A DNA stretch of 64,000 nt from Aquimarina sp. TRL1 (GCF_013365535.1 NZ_CP053590.1:1230501-1294500); one strand, 5' to 3'. Positions 8,760-18,395 are shown, numbered from the stretch's first letter. Notes: generated from the sequence alone by a model not told the origin. Made by a program: numbers and translations.

Positions 8760-9294
8760 TAAAATAACAAAACTAGCTACTATTGGAGGCGGATGTTTTT
8801 GGTGTGTAGAAGCTGTCTTCCAACAAATTAAAGGAATCGATCGCATTGTATCCGGCTATAGTGGTGGCACAGTACCCGGCACACCTACTTATAGAGAAGT
8901 CTGCTCAGGACTTACCGGACATGCCGAAGTTGTACAAATATCCTTTGATCCGACTATTATTTCATATAAGGAACTATTGACTATTTTTATGACGAGCCAT
9001 GACCCTACTACTCTTAATCAACAAGGAGCAGATGTAGGCACTCAATACCGATCCGTTATTTACTACCATGACCCTTCCCAAAAGAAGATTGCAGAAGATG
9101 TTCTTAAGGAATCTGCCTCCCTGTATGACGCTCCTATTGTGACCGAACTAAGTCCTCTAGAAACCTTCTTTGAAGCAGAGACATATCATCAGAATTACTA
9201 CGCAGAAAATAGTGGTCAAGGGTATTGTAGAACCGTAATCTCACCTAAGATTGCTAAAGTACGAAAGCTCCACACGGACAAATTAAAAAAATAG
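8752..9294 (+). CDS. msrA: peptide-methionine (S)-S-oxide reductase MsrA
   Basis: MsrA repairs the S epimer of methionine sulfoxide, complementing MsrB. The 180-residue protein has the catalytic GGGCFWCVEAVFQ motif near residue 15, GYSGGT, the acidic LTGHAEVVQISFDP stretch, and the substrate-pocket motif HDPTTLNQQGADVGTQYRS. It is translationally coupled to msrB through an eight-base overlap. The C-terminal tail is short, with a candidate resolving cysteine in GQGYCRTVISPK. Confidence 0.96.
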   Translation: MSNKITKLATIGGGCFWCVEAVFQQIKGIDRIVSGYSGGTVPGTPTYREVCSGLTGHAEVVQISFDPTIISYKELLTIFMTSHDPTTLNQQGADVGTQYRSVIYYHDPSQKKIAEDVLKESASLYDAPIVTELSPLETFFEAETYHQNYYAENSGQGYCRTVISPKIAKVRKLHTDKLKK

Positions 9295-9299
9295 CAACA

Positions 9300-9334
9300 C
9301 CTACACAGTACTTAATAATTAAGTACTGTGTAGG
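9300..9334. repeat. 35-base perfect inverted repeat between msrA and selO
   Basis: Two 17-base arms (CCTACACAGTACTTAAT at 9300-9316 and ATTAAGTACTGTGTAGG at 9318-9334) are exactly complementary around a single central A. It begins six bases after the msrA stop codon. There is no T-run on the 3' side, so it is not a classic terminator. It could be an mRNA-stabilising or processing hairpin, or an operator for a dimeric regulator. Confidence 0.85.
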
Positions 9335-9347
9335 ACATCAATTTTAA

Positions 9348-9362
9348 GTTCGATTATCGAAC
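9348..9362. repeat. short perfect palindrome upstream of selO
   Basis: GTTCGAT and ATCGAAC flank a single T, giving a 15-base perfect palindrome. It starts 14 bases after the larger palindrome and ends 25 bases before the selO start. Size and position would suit an operator site, but no binding protein can be named. Confidence 0.6.
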
Positions 9363-9387
9363 CTATTAATTCTCAGACAGCAATCCC

Positions 9388-10962
9388 ATGAAACTAACGC
9401 ACATCCATCATTTCACACAAGAGCTTCCGGCTGATCCAATTATGGAAAACACCCGAAGACAGGTTCCTCATGCTTGTTTTTCATATGTAACGCCTAAAAA
9501 GACAACAGCTCCCTCTCTTATTCATGCTTCTAAGGAAACCGCTGCTTTATTAGGTATTACATCAGCTGACATTATCTCTGATGATTTTCTACAGGTTTTT
9601 ACCGGAAATTCAATATTACCCGAAACCAATCCCTATGCTATGTGTTATGGAGGTCATCAATTTGGCAACTGGGCTGGACAATTGGGTGATGGACGTGCAA
9701 TCAACTTAACAACCATAAGACACAAAAATCAATCTTATTCTTTGCAATTAAAAGGAGCCGGAGAAACCCCTTACTCCAGAACTGCTGACGGATTAGCTGT
9801 CTTACGATCTTCAATCCGAGAATACCTCTGTAGTGAAGCAATGCACCATCTGGGAATCTCTACCACACGAGCGTTGTCACTTTGCTTAAGTGGTGACAAA
9901 GTCTTACGAGATATGCTATACGACGGAAATCCTGCATATGAAAAAGGCGCTATTGTCTGTCGAGTAGCCCCTTCTTTTTTGCGATTCGGAAGCTATGAGA
10001 TATTCGCCTCCAGACAAGACACACATACTCTGCAAGCATTGGTTGATTACACCATTAAACATCACTTTCCTTCAATCAATCCTACTGCACCAGATGCCTA
10101 TCTTCAATTTTTTCAACAAGTCTGCAATACGACTTTGCAAATGATTATCGACTGGCAGCGGGTCGGATTTGTTCATGGCGTAATGAACACTGATAATATG
10201 TCTATACTAGGATTAACTATTGACTACGGTCCTTATGGCTGGCTGGAAGGGTATGACCCGCAATGGACCCCAAATACAACTGACCGGCAATTCAAACGCT
10301 ATCGTTACGGGAATCAGCCACATATCGGTTTATGGAATTTACTACAACTAGCCAATGCCCTTTACCCTCTAATTCAGGACGCAAAACCTCTAGAGGCAAT
10401 TCTCAACGGATATAAAGACACATTTGAGTCGACCTATCTACAAATGATGAAAGCCAAAATAGGACTTTTTGAAAAAGCTCCTGAGGATCTTCAGCTTATT
10501 GAACACCTAGAAGAAACTTTGCAATTAGCAGAAACAGATATGACAATTTTCTTTAGAAACCTCAGCTCCTTGACGAAAAATCACTCCCTAACATCAAAAG
10601 AAATCATTCCTCAATATATCAAAGAAGCTATTTACAATCCCGATGCACTTAGCCCGGAAGTGATTAACTCTTGGACAACATGGATAACCTCCTACCTGAA
10701 CAGATTGCAAAAAGAACCGCTTTCAGACTCTGAACGAAAGAAAAAAATGGATGCGGTAAACCCTAAATATGTTTTACGCAATTATATGGCACAACTGGCT
10801 ATTGAGGCTGCTGATAAAGGAGATTATTCATTAATAGAAGAATTCTACACGCTTCTAAAAACCCCCTATGAAACACAACCAGATTCCCAAAAATGGTTTG
10901 CTAAACGACCAGAATGGGCAAGACATAAGGCAGGTTGCTCCATGTTATCTTGTAGCTCTTAA
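9388..10962 (+). CDS. selO: SelO (YdiU/UPF0061) family protein adenylyltransferase
   Basis: SelO is a pseudokinase-fold enzyme that transfers AMP from ATP to protein side chains and is linked to redox homeostasis. The 524-residue protein shows YAMCYGGHQFGNWAGQLGDG, the ATP-contacting lysine region QLKGAGETPYSRTADG, the catalytic loop GVMNTDNMSILG and the metal-binding DYGPYG. The C terminus, HKAGCSMLSCSS, keeps the conserved CxxxxC pair that in animals contains selenocysteine. Length is normal for the family. It sits between msrA and a second msrA-like gene (nine bases downstream), which fits a role in oxidative-stress repair. Confidence 0.95.
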   Translation: MKLTHIHHFTQELPADPIMENTRRQVPHACFSYVTPKKTTAPSLIHASKETAALLGITSADIISDDFLQVFTGNSILPETNPYAMCYGGHQFGNWAGQLGDGRAINLTTIRHKNQSYSLQLKGAGETPYSRTADGLAVLRSSIREYLCSEAMHHLGISTTRALSLCLSGDKVLRDMLYDGNPAYEKGAIVCRVAPSFLRFGSYEIFASRQDTHTLQALVDYTIKHHFPSINPTAPDAYLQFFQQVCNTTLQMIIDWQRVGFVHGVMNTDNMSILGLTIDYGPYGWLEGYDPQWTPNTTDRQFKRYRYGNQPHIGLWNLLQLANALYPLIQDAKPLEAILNGYKDTFESTYLQMMKAKIGLFEKAPEDLQLIEHLEETLQLAETDMTIFFRNLSSLTKNHSLTSKEIIPQYIKEAIYNPDALSPEVINSWTTWITSYLNRLQKEPLSDSERKKKMDAVNPKYVLRNYMAQLAIEAADKGDYSLIEEFYTLLKTPYETQPDSQKWFAKRPEWARHKAGCSMLSCSS

Positions 10963-10971
10963 AACAATTTC

Positions 10972-11511
10972 ATGAAAAGAAAACATGATAAAATAGCATT
11001 AGGCGGAGGATGTCATTGGTGTACTGAAGCAGTCTTCCAATCCCTAAAAGGAGTTTCAAAGGTATTGCAGGGGTATGTTGCTTCTACAGGAGAGGACCAT
11101 AATTTTTCTGAAGCTGTCATTGTACACTTTTATCCCGAAGAAATTTCTTTACACACCTTAGTCGAGATACACTTATATACCCATAAAAGTACAGAAGCAC
11201 ATACAATGCGCAAAAAGTACCGTTCTGCTATTTATTTCTATACGCAACAACAACATATCGAAGTACTGGATATCTTACAGAAATTACAAATTGACTTTAA
11301 AAAACCACTAGTCACCAAAGCATATCCTTTTGTTGCTTTTAAGCCTTCCAGAGAAGCAATCACAAATTACTACTATACAAATCCTCAAAGACCCTTTTGC
11401 CAAAATTTTATCACTCCTAAGCTTCTGCTTTTACTAAAACATTTCTCCAAAAACGTTCATCCTCAAAAACGTGAACTATTACCTCCTATCCCTCACAAAA
11501 ACAGCCCTTAA
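10972..11511 (+). CDS. divergent MsrA-like protein
   Basis: The 179-residue protein keeps the MsrA nucleophile region (ALGGGCHWCTEAVFQ, Cys at about residue 14) and the later stretch KKYRSAIYF. It has lost much of the substrate pocket: the usual HDPT..QG.D.GTQYRS segment is replaced by THKSTEAHTMRKKYRS, and GYxGG is reduced to GYVAST. The candidate catalytic glutamate in HNFSEAV is retained. It follows selO by nine bases, so it is probably co-transcribed. It may be a reductase with changed specificity, or one that has become regulatory. Its neighbour at 8752 is the standard enzyme. Confidence 0.8.
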   Translation: MKRKHDKIALGGGCHWCTEAVFQSLKGVSKVLQGYVASTGEDHNFSEAVIVHFYPEEISLHTLVEIHLYTHKSTEAHTMRKKYRSAIYFYTQQQHIEVLDILQKLQIDFKKPLVTKAYPFVAFKPSREAITNYYYTNPQRPFCQNFITPKLLLLLKHFSKNVHPQKRELLPPIPHKNSP

Positions 11512-11530
11512 TTTTTTTCAAACGATAAGA

Positions 11531-12919
11531 TTATTCATACCCTGGATTTTGCACAATAATCCCCCCTCCAATCATAATCTCTTCTTCCGGGATAGGGTAA
11601 ACGAAGTTTTCTTTACTATCCAGTTTATCTTTTATCAAAAAAATATTGAGATCTTCCTCTATATGATACCGAACCAAATCAAACCAATCCTCTCCATTTT
11701 CGTAATACAATTCCATTAGTTTTTCTAATCGAATTATTTTTAAGAATTCATTAATATTCTCTGGTTGTTTAGGTACTACTCCTGCTCTTTCTCTTATTCT
11801 ATTCAATTCACTTACCTCTACAGACAATTCTTCTATTGTCCCTGAAGCTGCTTTAACCACTCTTGCCTTAGCTTCTGCATATATCAGTAATACCTCTGGG
11901 ATTCTCAAGTGCATCCAGGCGGGTGGGTTTGGGTACGTAAAAGCCCATTTGAATCCTGTTTGGTGTGTATCAGAAGGTAAAGTCCTTGATATCCTATTCC
12001 AATCTCCTTCTTTTTTTTGTAATGTGTTTAAAAAAACAGAACCTGGAATAATTCCTTCTGTGTACCCACCTCCCTCATAATTAGAGAATACAAAATCTGT
12101 CGGGGTTGCAAAAATAATATCCACTCCTGTATGCCCTCTGACATATATGTTCTCATATTTACTTTCCAGTTCACTTCCTACAAATTCTTTTCCTATTTCC
12201 ACAACCTCATCATATCGCCTCATATACAACAACACCTTCATTTTTAGTGCTTTTGCTGCCTTTATTGTTGCTCTTGAAGCATCTCCAGAATTTGGAATTC
12301 CACTATTTAACACATCATTAATATCTTCTAATATAAACCGGTAACTCTCTTTAACTGTCGCTCGTTTTTGAGGTATGGGATTGTTATTTTCATCATATTC
12401 TATAGGTCCTAATACAATTCCATACTCAGAATTCTGATTATAAAACTCCCCATAAACCCGTAACATATAAAAATAGCTCAACGCCCTCATAAACTTTGCT
12501 TCTCCCAAATAAAAATTTCGTTTTGCTTCTGACAATACTTCTTCACCTGTTTTGGGCAATCGTATAATAAGTTCGTTTGCATTTGCTAGTGCTCTATATC
12601 CTCCTCCATATATATCTGAAATCGCTATATTATTAGATCTTACCGTATGATTTACAAAAGTAGCACCTAATCCGAAGTCCCGAACAGATAATTGCCCTGA
12701 GAGCCCTGAACCAGACAATACTGCCGGCATAGGAATCATATTCCTAATAGAAGCATATGCTCCAATAATAGCTGCTTCAATAACCCCTTCATTTTCATAT
12801 GCCTGTTCGACCGGAATTCTTCCATCTATTTCCACATTATCCAACCCTCCAAGAGTCTCACATGAAGAAAAAAAGATCATATTGATTACTAAAATCCAAA
12901 ATTTACTTTTCATAATCAT
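11531..12919 (-). CDS. SusD/RagB-family outer-membrane nutrient-binding lipoprotein
   Basis: SusD proteins cap the SusC channel and bind the nutrient at the cell surface. The 462-residue protein has a lipobox (MIFFSSC near residue 20) and the SusD helical TPR-like layout. The YLGEAKFMRALSYFYMLRVY stretch near residue 150 and the C-terminal IRLEKLMELYYENGEDWFDL segment are family signatures. The usual R(x)xE(L) ending region is present. It follows the susC-like gene by eight bases. The likely start is either the ATG at 12919 or the one two codons later. Nothing in the sequence identifies the ligand. Confidence 0.92.
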   Translation of the reverse strand: MIMKSKFWILVINMIFFSSCETLGGLDNVEIDGRIPVEQAYENEGVIEAAIIGAYASIRNMIPMPAVLSGSGLSGQLSVRDFGLGATFVNHTVRSNNIAISDIYGGGYRALANANELIIRLPKTGEEVLSEAKRNFYLGEAKFMRALSYFYMLRVYGEFYNQNSEYGIVLGPIEYDENNNPIPQKRATVKESYRFILEDINDVLNSGIPNSGDASRATIKAAKALKMKVLLYMRRYDEVVEIGKEFVGSELESKYENIYVRGHTGVDIIFATPTDFVFSNYEGGGYTEGIIPGSVFLNTLQKKEGDWNRISRTLPSDTHQTGFKWAFTYPNPPAWMHLRIPEVLLIYAEAKARVVKAASGTIEELSVEVSELNRIRERAGVVPKQPENINEFLKIIRLEKLMELYYENGEDWFDLVRYHIEEDLNIFLIKDKLDSKENFVYPIPEEEIMIGGGIIVQNPGYE

Positions 12920-12927
12920 TTCTTTTT

Positions 12928-15900
12928 TTAAAACGAAAGCCTAATCCCCCAAGACATTGTTTTAGGGAGGTGATAGCCTAAATAATCTCTTGAATCTCTA
13001 CTATTCAGGTTAAAACCAGAAGTACTTACTACTTCAGGATCCACCCCTGGATATTTCGTCCAAGTCAATAAATTAGTAGAATTTGTATAGATAGTAGCAC
13101 TGCTTATTTTCAATTTTTTAAGTAACCGCCTCGGGATGTGGTACTGAAATGATATATTCTTTAACCTTACAAATGAAGCATCTCCTACATTTGCTGTACT
13201 TGGATAACTATACAATCCTCCATATCTATCAAACCTTAATTCTGGATATTTAGTATCCCCTTTACCTGGTTTCCAGGAATTTTCATACATTTCTTTTGTA
13301 ATATTATTTCCATAATTCACATAAGTGGTTATTCGTTCCAAAGGTGCCCATCTTTTTTCTAGTCCAAAAGAAAACTGAAGATCGACCCCTACTTCAAAAT
13401 TCCTAAAAATAAATCGATTATTCCACCCGCCATATATATCTGGCTGTATATCTCCTAATACCTTTGCATCTCCTCTATAATTAATCACTCCATCCCCATT
13501 TAGATCAACAAACTTTAAATCTCCCACTCTTGCCCCTTCCTGGATTGCATGTTCTTTTATTTCATCTTCATTTTTAAAGATCCCTTCAGCAACCAATCCA
13601 TATATAGACCCTAATGAAACCCCTTCTTCCAAAAGCGGGCTTAGTGATGGTCCCAGGTTTCCTTCTACAGATTTTATAGTATTCTTAAGAAATGTAATAT
13701 TAAGCGCACTAATCCATTGTACGTCCTTGTTCCTTAACAATTGAGCCTCTAATGTAACTTCTAAACCTTTGTTCTCCATTGAACTATTAGAACTTTTTAA
13801 CCGTCTGTTAAAACCAGAAGAAGGAAGATTAGGTAAATACATGATCATCCCTGATGTCAACCTGCTAAAATAATCAGTAGAAAGTGAAAACCTTTTATCA
13901 AACAATGAAACATTCATCCCTACATTATATTCTTCTGTTTTCTCCCATCCAATAGCCTTATCTGCTACATTAGCTAATCCTATTCCCGTTTCTCCTCCTA
14001 TAATAGTTGGACTATCTTCCAGAGGGGAACCATAAAATCTTCTATGCAAGAAATCTGGTAAATTTGCCTTTCCTGTTCGCCCTATAGAAAATCGAAATCG
14101 CAAATCATCGATCACATCCATATTATTCATAAATGCTTCATTCGATGTTTGCCAAGACACTCCAATCGAGGGAAAATAAGCCCACCTTTTGTTCGGACCA
14201 AACTTAGAATATCCGTCTAGTCTATTTGAAAGCATTACATAATACCGTCGGTCATAATTATAGTTTAATCTTGAGAAATAAGAATGTAGTCTACTCTCTG
14301 TCAAATGATCATACGCATTAAAAACCCCTCCTGCCAAACTAATCACATCAGAAAACACATCAGTAGGCAATCCTACATAAATTGCTCCCGTAAGATCCAA
14401 TCTCCTATAATCAAATGCTGTTCCTACCAATAAGCTTGTATAATGACGAGAAAAAGTTTTTGCATATTGCAGTGTATTATCCCAGGTAGCGTTATACGTT
14501 TTTGTCTCATAATCAGTTCGCTGACTATAGGGACGAACTTTATAATACTTATACCCTTTACTATCAGTAATTGCATATTGCATAGCTGTTCGAAAAGTGA
14601 CATCTTTAAGAAACGTAAACTTTGCATAGCCATTCCCTATGAAATTAATGGCTTCATCTTTATTTTTAGTGCTATTACCAAAAGCCAGCAGATTAGAATA
14701 CCTAGCATCCTCATTAAGGCTCCCATCTTTATTTCTGACGGGGATATCGGGTCTGGTCGAGAACACCTGATCCAGAGAAGATAAAAGAGAATAGTTAGAA
14801 ATGGATGTTTGATAATTAAATCCCCCTCCTAATTTTATCTTATCCGTAAGATCAAAATCGTAATTAGCTCTCAGATTATTTTTGAGATAATCTTCTCCAA
14901 CAAAAAGCCCTTCTTGCATTGTTTTTCCTAATGAAAAATAATATGTACTTTTCTTACTCCCTCCAACTAAATTAGTGTTAATCTCATGAACATCAGCAGA
15001 TGAACGGGTGATTTCGTCTTGCCAAGCTACATCTGCATCACCAAAATAACCTTCGTTAACTTTATTTGTTTCTGGATTTACAATTAATGCTGCTAACCCA
15101 TTATACATATTATGTTTTTGTGTTGCTCTTGCTGCTCCGATCAACATTTCTTTGTATTCTGCGGCATCCAACATTTCATTTTTTCGAATAGGGCTGTTAC
15201 AAGAATAACGGTAATTAAAAGTTAGTTTTGGTTTTCTGTTCTTCTTTCCTCTTTTGGTTGTAATCAATACCACTCCATTTGCTGCTCTCGAACCGTAAAT
15301 AGAGGCTGCGGCAGCATCTTTAAGTACATCCACACTTTCTACATCCAATGCTTCTATTAATTCCAAAGGGTGTGTTCTGTATACCCCTCCAAATCCATTA
15401 TTAAAATAAGCTGGTAAATTATCTTCTACTACTAAGGGGGTACCATCAATAACATACAAAGGTTGATTCGCCCCTCTAAACGAGGTAACTCCTCTAATAT
15501 TGACAATTGCCCCTGCTCCTGGTTTTCCTGAAACCTGTAAGGCACTTAATCCTGCTATTCTTCCTCCCAGTAAACGATCGAAAGTACTTATTCCCGGGAG
15601 CCCCAACTCATCTCCTTTTACCGAGGCAACAGGACTAGTAACATTGTGTTTCTCCATTGAATCATAACCTACCAAAACTACTTTATCCAATGTTGTATCC
15701 CCTCTTACCATTTGCACATCAAGACTTGAAGTGCTTTGTACTTCTTTCTCTTTATCTACATATCCCAAATAAGAGAACACCAATATGTCTCCTTTTTTGA
15801 CAACAATCTCATACTCTCCATCCATTCCGGTAGAGATTCCTCTATGAGTTCCTTTAATGAGTATACTTACACCTAACATAGGAAGTGAATTCTCATCCTG

Positions 15901-16272
15901 CACTTTCCCTTTTACCTTTATTCGCTCAGTTACTTTCTTTGCAACTCCTTTTGGCTTTATGGTTACATGATGTTTATGAATATGAAAAGTTAGGGATGTG
16001 TTTTTTAAAATTCGAGATAAAACAATATCTATTTTTTTATCTTTTACTTTGATACTAAACCGTTTTCCCAGGTCAATATCCTCATCTTTAAAAAAGAATT
16101 TATATGACGACTTCCCTTCTATTTCCTTAAAAACCTGTAATAAAGAAACGTCTGTAAGATCAAGACTTATTTTTTCATGGTCGTAACTCGTAGTTGTAGC
16201 TGTAACTCTTCCACAAAAAAATAAAAAAATAAAAAAGATATAACGAAAATTCCTAAAGCTTCCTGAAAACAT
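12928..16272 (-). CDS. SusC/RagA-family TonB-dependent receptor with STN signalling domain
   Basis: This 1114-residue outer-membrane receptor has, in order: a signal peptide (to about residue 25), an STN domain of FecA type (about 40-110, VSLLQVFKEIEGKSSYKFFF), a carboxypeptidase-like beta-sandwich (about 118-195), a plug with NIRGVTSF and PLYVIDGTPLVVED, and a 22-strand barrel ending in KTMSWGIRLSF. The STN domain is the part that contacts a FecR anti-sigma factor, and such a gene lies just upstream. The unit therefore both imports a nutrient through TonB and reports its presence. No glycoside hydrolase, peptidase or other degradative gene is attached, so the substrate is unknown. Confidence 0.95.
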   Translation of the reverse strand: MFSGSFRNFRYIFFIFLFFCGRVTATTTSYDHEKISLDLTDVSLLQVFKEIEGKSSYKFFFKDEDIDLGKRFSIKVKDKKIDIVLSRILKNTSLTFHIHKHHVTIKPKGVAKKVTERIKVKGKVQDENSLPMLGVSILIKGTHRGISTGMDGEYEIVVKKGDILVFSYLGYVDKEKEVQSTSSLDVQMVRGDTTLDKVVLVGYDSMEKHNVTSPVASVKGDELGLPGISTFDRLLGGRIAGLSALQVSGKPGAGAIVNIRGVTSFRGANQPLYVIDGTPLVVEDNLPAYFNNGFGGVYRTHPLELIEALDVESVDVLKDAAAASIYGSRAANGVVLITTKRGKKNRKPKLTFNYRYSCNSPIRKNEMLDAAEYKEMLIGAARATQKHNMYNGLAALIVNPETNKVNEGYFGDADVAWQDEITRSSADVHEINTNLVGGSKKSTYYFSLGKTMQEGLFVGEDYLKNNLRANYDFDLTDKIKLGGGFNYQTSISNYSLLSSLDQVFSTRPDIPVRNKDGSLNEDARYSNLLAFGNSTKNKDEAINFIGNGYAKFTFLKDVTFRTAMQYAITDSKGYKYYKVRPYSQRTDYETKTYNATWDNTLQYAKTFSRHYTSLLVGTAFDYRRLDLTGAIYVGLPTDVFSDVISLAGGVFNAYDHLTESRLHSYFSRLNYNYDRRYYVMLSNRLDGYSKFGPNKRWAYFPSIGVSWQTSNEAFMNNMDVIDDLRFRFSIGRTGKANLPDFLHRRFYGSPLEDSPTIIGGETGIGLANVADKAIGWEKTEEYNVGMNVSLFDKRFSLSTDYFSRLTSGMIMYLPNLPSSGFNRRLKSSNSSMENKGLEVTLEAQLLRNKDVQWISALNITFLKNTIKSVEGNLGPSLSPLLEEGVSLGSIYGLVAEGIFKNEDEIKEHAIQEGARVGDLKFVDLNGDGVINYRGDAKVLGDIQPDIYGGWNNRFIFRNFEVGVDLQFSFGLEKRWAPLERITTYVNYGNNITKEMYENSWKPGKGDTKYPELRFDRYGGLYSYPSTANVGDASFVRLKNISFQYHIPRRLLKKLKISSATIYTNSTNLLTWTKYPGVDPEVVSTSGFNLNSRDSRDYLGYHLPKTMSWGIRLSF

Positions 16273-16406
16273 ATAAAATTCCTCTCCCGATTGACGATTG
16301 TCTTTCTTAGTTTTTAAGAAGTTTATTCTATCACTATTCTAAAAATCAACAACCAAGCACAAAACTAAATTAAATCTTCCTATCTTTTTAACAAAAAACA
16401 CTTAAA

Positions 16407-17561
16407 TTATTCAATTTCCCTCTGGGAAGTAATCACAATTGTATTATCTTTTAGATGCCATTCGATAGGGGAATAATTCTTAATAACTTCGAGCACATCT
16501 AAAATCGATTCCTCTTCTGTATCAAAAACTCCAGTAAATTCGTGATTATCTAGCTCTGGATAATTATTCACTATTTTTACATTATAAAACCGCTCTAGTT
16601 TCTTTATGATTTTTTTAAACGCTGTTTTCTTAAAAATTAGACGACCTTTCATCCAGGAAATGTGATCAGATACATCTACATCACTTACAGTAATCTTTTT
16701 ATTTCCTTTCTGGAAAACACCTTTTTGATTTGGTGTTAACTTCACTCCATTTTTTTCTTTACCTGTTGCGTACAAGGCGACTGACCCTTCTACTAACACA
16801 GTATTAACTTCCTGATCCTCCGGAAACATCGCTACATTAAACTGAGTTCCTAAAACCCTGATATTCATTTGATCTACCTCAACCATAAATGGTTTTTCTT
16901 CATCTCTCTTTACATCAAAAAAAGCTTCCCCTTTTAAATATACTTGTCGGTTCTTATTAGCTACAAAATCCACCGGATATTTAAAGGTTGTTCCCGAATT
17001 AAGATGGACCAATGTCCCATCTGAAAGCACAACTTTGAAACGTTTCCCTTCTGGTACAACAACTTCATTATACACCACATTTGTAGCTAATTGATCCTCA
17101 TAAATAATCTTATTCTTTTCTTGCCTCCAGATAATATTTCCTCCCTCTTTATAATCTTGATTCTTCTCTATATCGATCTGTACTATTTCTCCATTTGATT
17201 TTTTGAGTAGTACAGGTTTATCTACAACTTTTAAGCCTGAATTAGTAGGATCAGGAGTATTGAGCTGCAGGTAGCACATATATCCAATCCCAACAAGAGA
17301 CATAAGAATTGCGGCATATTTAAATACATTTTCATAACGAAACGTAACCACCTTGGTCGCAGATGGAATTGCCTTTTGGTATGCTTCAAGAGCATCAAAG
17401 CTATGTAGGCTTTTATTGATGGCACCATCTAACCTAATGTATTCTTCAAATATCTTTTTATGCTCTGCATCATCTAACCACTCCATTAACAGCTCTGATT
17501 CCTCCTCTGTTAAGTCATCTGCAAGATATTTATTAATAATTCTCTTTATTGTTTCGTTCAT
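16407..17561 (-). CDS. FecR-family anti-sigma factor
   Basis: FecR proteins hold an ECF sigma factor inactive until a TonB-dependent receptor signals. The 384-residue protein has a cytosolic N-terminal region (about 1-80, with LTEEESELLMEWLDD), one transmembrane helix (about 84-102, YAAILMSLVGIGYMCYLQL), a periplasmic FecR domain (VVPEGKRFKVVLSDGTLVHL onwards), and a C-terminal DUF4974-type domain with FKKTAFKKIIKKLERFYNV. Its gene is divergent from the sigma factor and 134 bases upstream of the SusC-like gene. The neighbouring STN-containing receptor is its obvious signalling partner. Confidence 0.93.
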   Translation of the reverse strand: MNETIKRIINKYLADDLTEEESELLMEWLDDAEHKKIFEEYIRLDGAINKSLHSFDALEAYQKAIPSATKVVTFRYENVFKYAAILMSLVGIGYMCYLQLNTPDPTNSGLKVVDKPVLLKKSNGEIVQIDIEKNQDYKEGGNIIWRQEKNKIIYEDQLATNVVYNEVVVPEGKRFKVVLSDGTLVHLNSGTTFKYPVDFVANKNRQVYLKGEAFFDVKRDEEKPFMVEVDQMNIRVLGTQFNVAMFPEDQEVNTVLVEGSVALYATGKEKNGVKLTPNQKGVFQKGNKKITVSDVDVSDHISWMKGRLIFKKTAFKKIIKKLERFYNVKIVNNYPELDNHEFTGVFDTEEESILDVLEVIKNYSPIEWHLKDNTIVITSQREIE

Positions 17562-17651
17562 TTTAACTTATTTTATGAAAAAAAATAACTTTTTCACCTA
17601 TATGACGTTAGTCTCTATTAAATACCCCCAATTTTACAAAAAATAAATCAA

Positions 17652-18212
17652 GTGGATTTTTCTTTAAATGACGATATCAAATTATTAACCGCCTTAAAGA
17701 AGGGGTGTCAAAAAGCATTTAAGTTCATTTACAGTACTTTCTATGAAATTTTATGTGTTTACATCCTTAATTTTACTTCTAACAGAGAAGAGGCTGAAGA
17801 TATTGTGCAGGATACTTTATTAAAACTCTGGCAAAAAAGAGAATCCATCGTAATAAATACTTCTTTAAAATCGTATCTTTTCCAAGCTGTATACAACAGA
17901 TTTGTAGACAATTACCGAAGAGAAAAAAAGAGGTATGAGATCCTAGACACAATTCGGTTAAGCGCACTAAATTCTCTCTATACAGAAGAGGAACAGCAGC
18001 ATGAGAGTCAAAAAATCAAAATATTGCAACAAATTATTGAGCAACTTCCTCCCAAGTGCAAAGAAATATTCCTACTCAGTAAAATGAGGGGGCTAAAATA
18101 TCAACAAATAGCAGATGAATTAGGAATCTCTATAAAAACGGTAGAAAACCAAATAGGGATTGCATATCAAAAAATCAGAGTTGCTTTAAAAAACTCAAAT
18201 CTCTCTTTTTGA
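17652..18212 (+). CDS. ECF-type RNA polymerase sigma-70 factor (Bacteroidota SusCD-linked class)
   Basis: The 186-residue protein has the two sigma domains only. Region 2 contains REEAEDIVQDTLLKLWQKRE and SLKSYLFQAVYNRFVDNYRR. Region 4 contains QLPPKCKEIFLLSKMRGLKYQQIADELGISIKTVENQI as a helix-turn-helix; I quote that only to mark residues 128-165. It is divergent from fecR with about 90 bases between them. By analogy with known Bacteroidota systems it should drive the SusCD pair when the receptor is occupied. Confidence 0.94.
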   Translation: MDFSLNDDIKLLTALKKGCQKAFKFIYSTFYEILCVYILNFTSNREEAEDIVQDTLLKLWQKRESIVINTSLKSYLFQAVYNRFVDNYRREKKRYEILDTIRLSALNSLYTEEEQQHESQKIKILQQIIEQLPPKCKEIFLLSKMRGLKYQQIADELGISIKTVENQIGIAYQKIRVALKNSNLSF

Positions 18213-18395
18213 TTTTTCTCTACACCTTATAATGCCTTCTTTTAGGTCTTCCGGGGACTAATAAAAAATGGATATTAATTTCAAGACTTGCACCTTGAGC
18301 ATTTAGATGCTGATTACCTGGCAAAAAAGAACAATCCTTCTTTTTCCCTTTTTTTCTCTTGAGAAGTTTTTATTTTTACTCGACAAATCTATATT

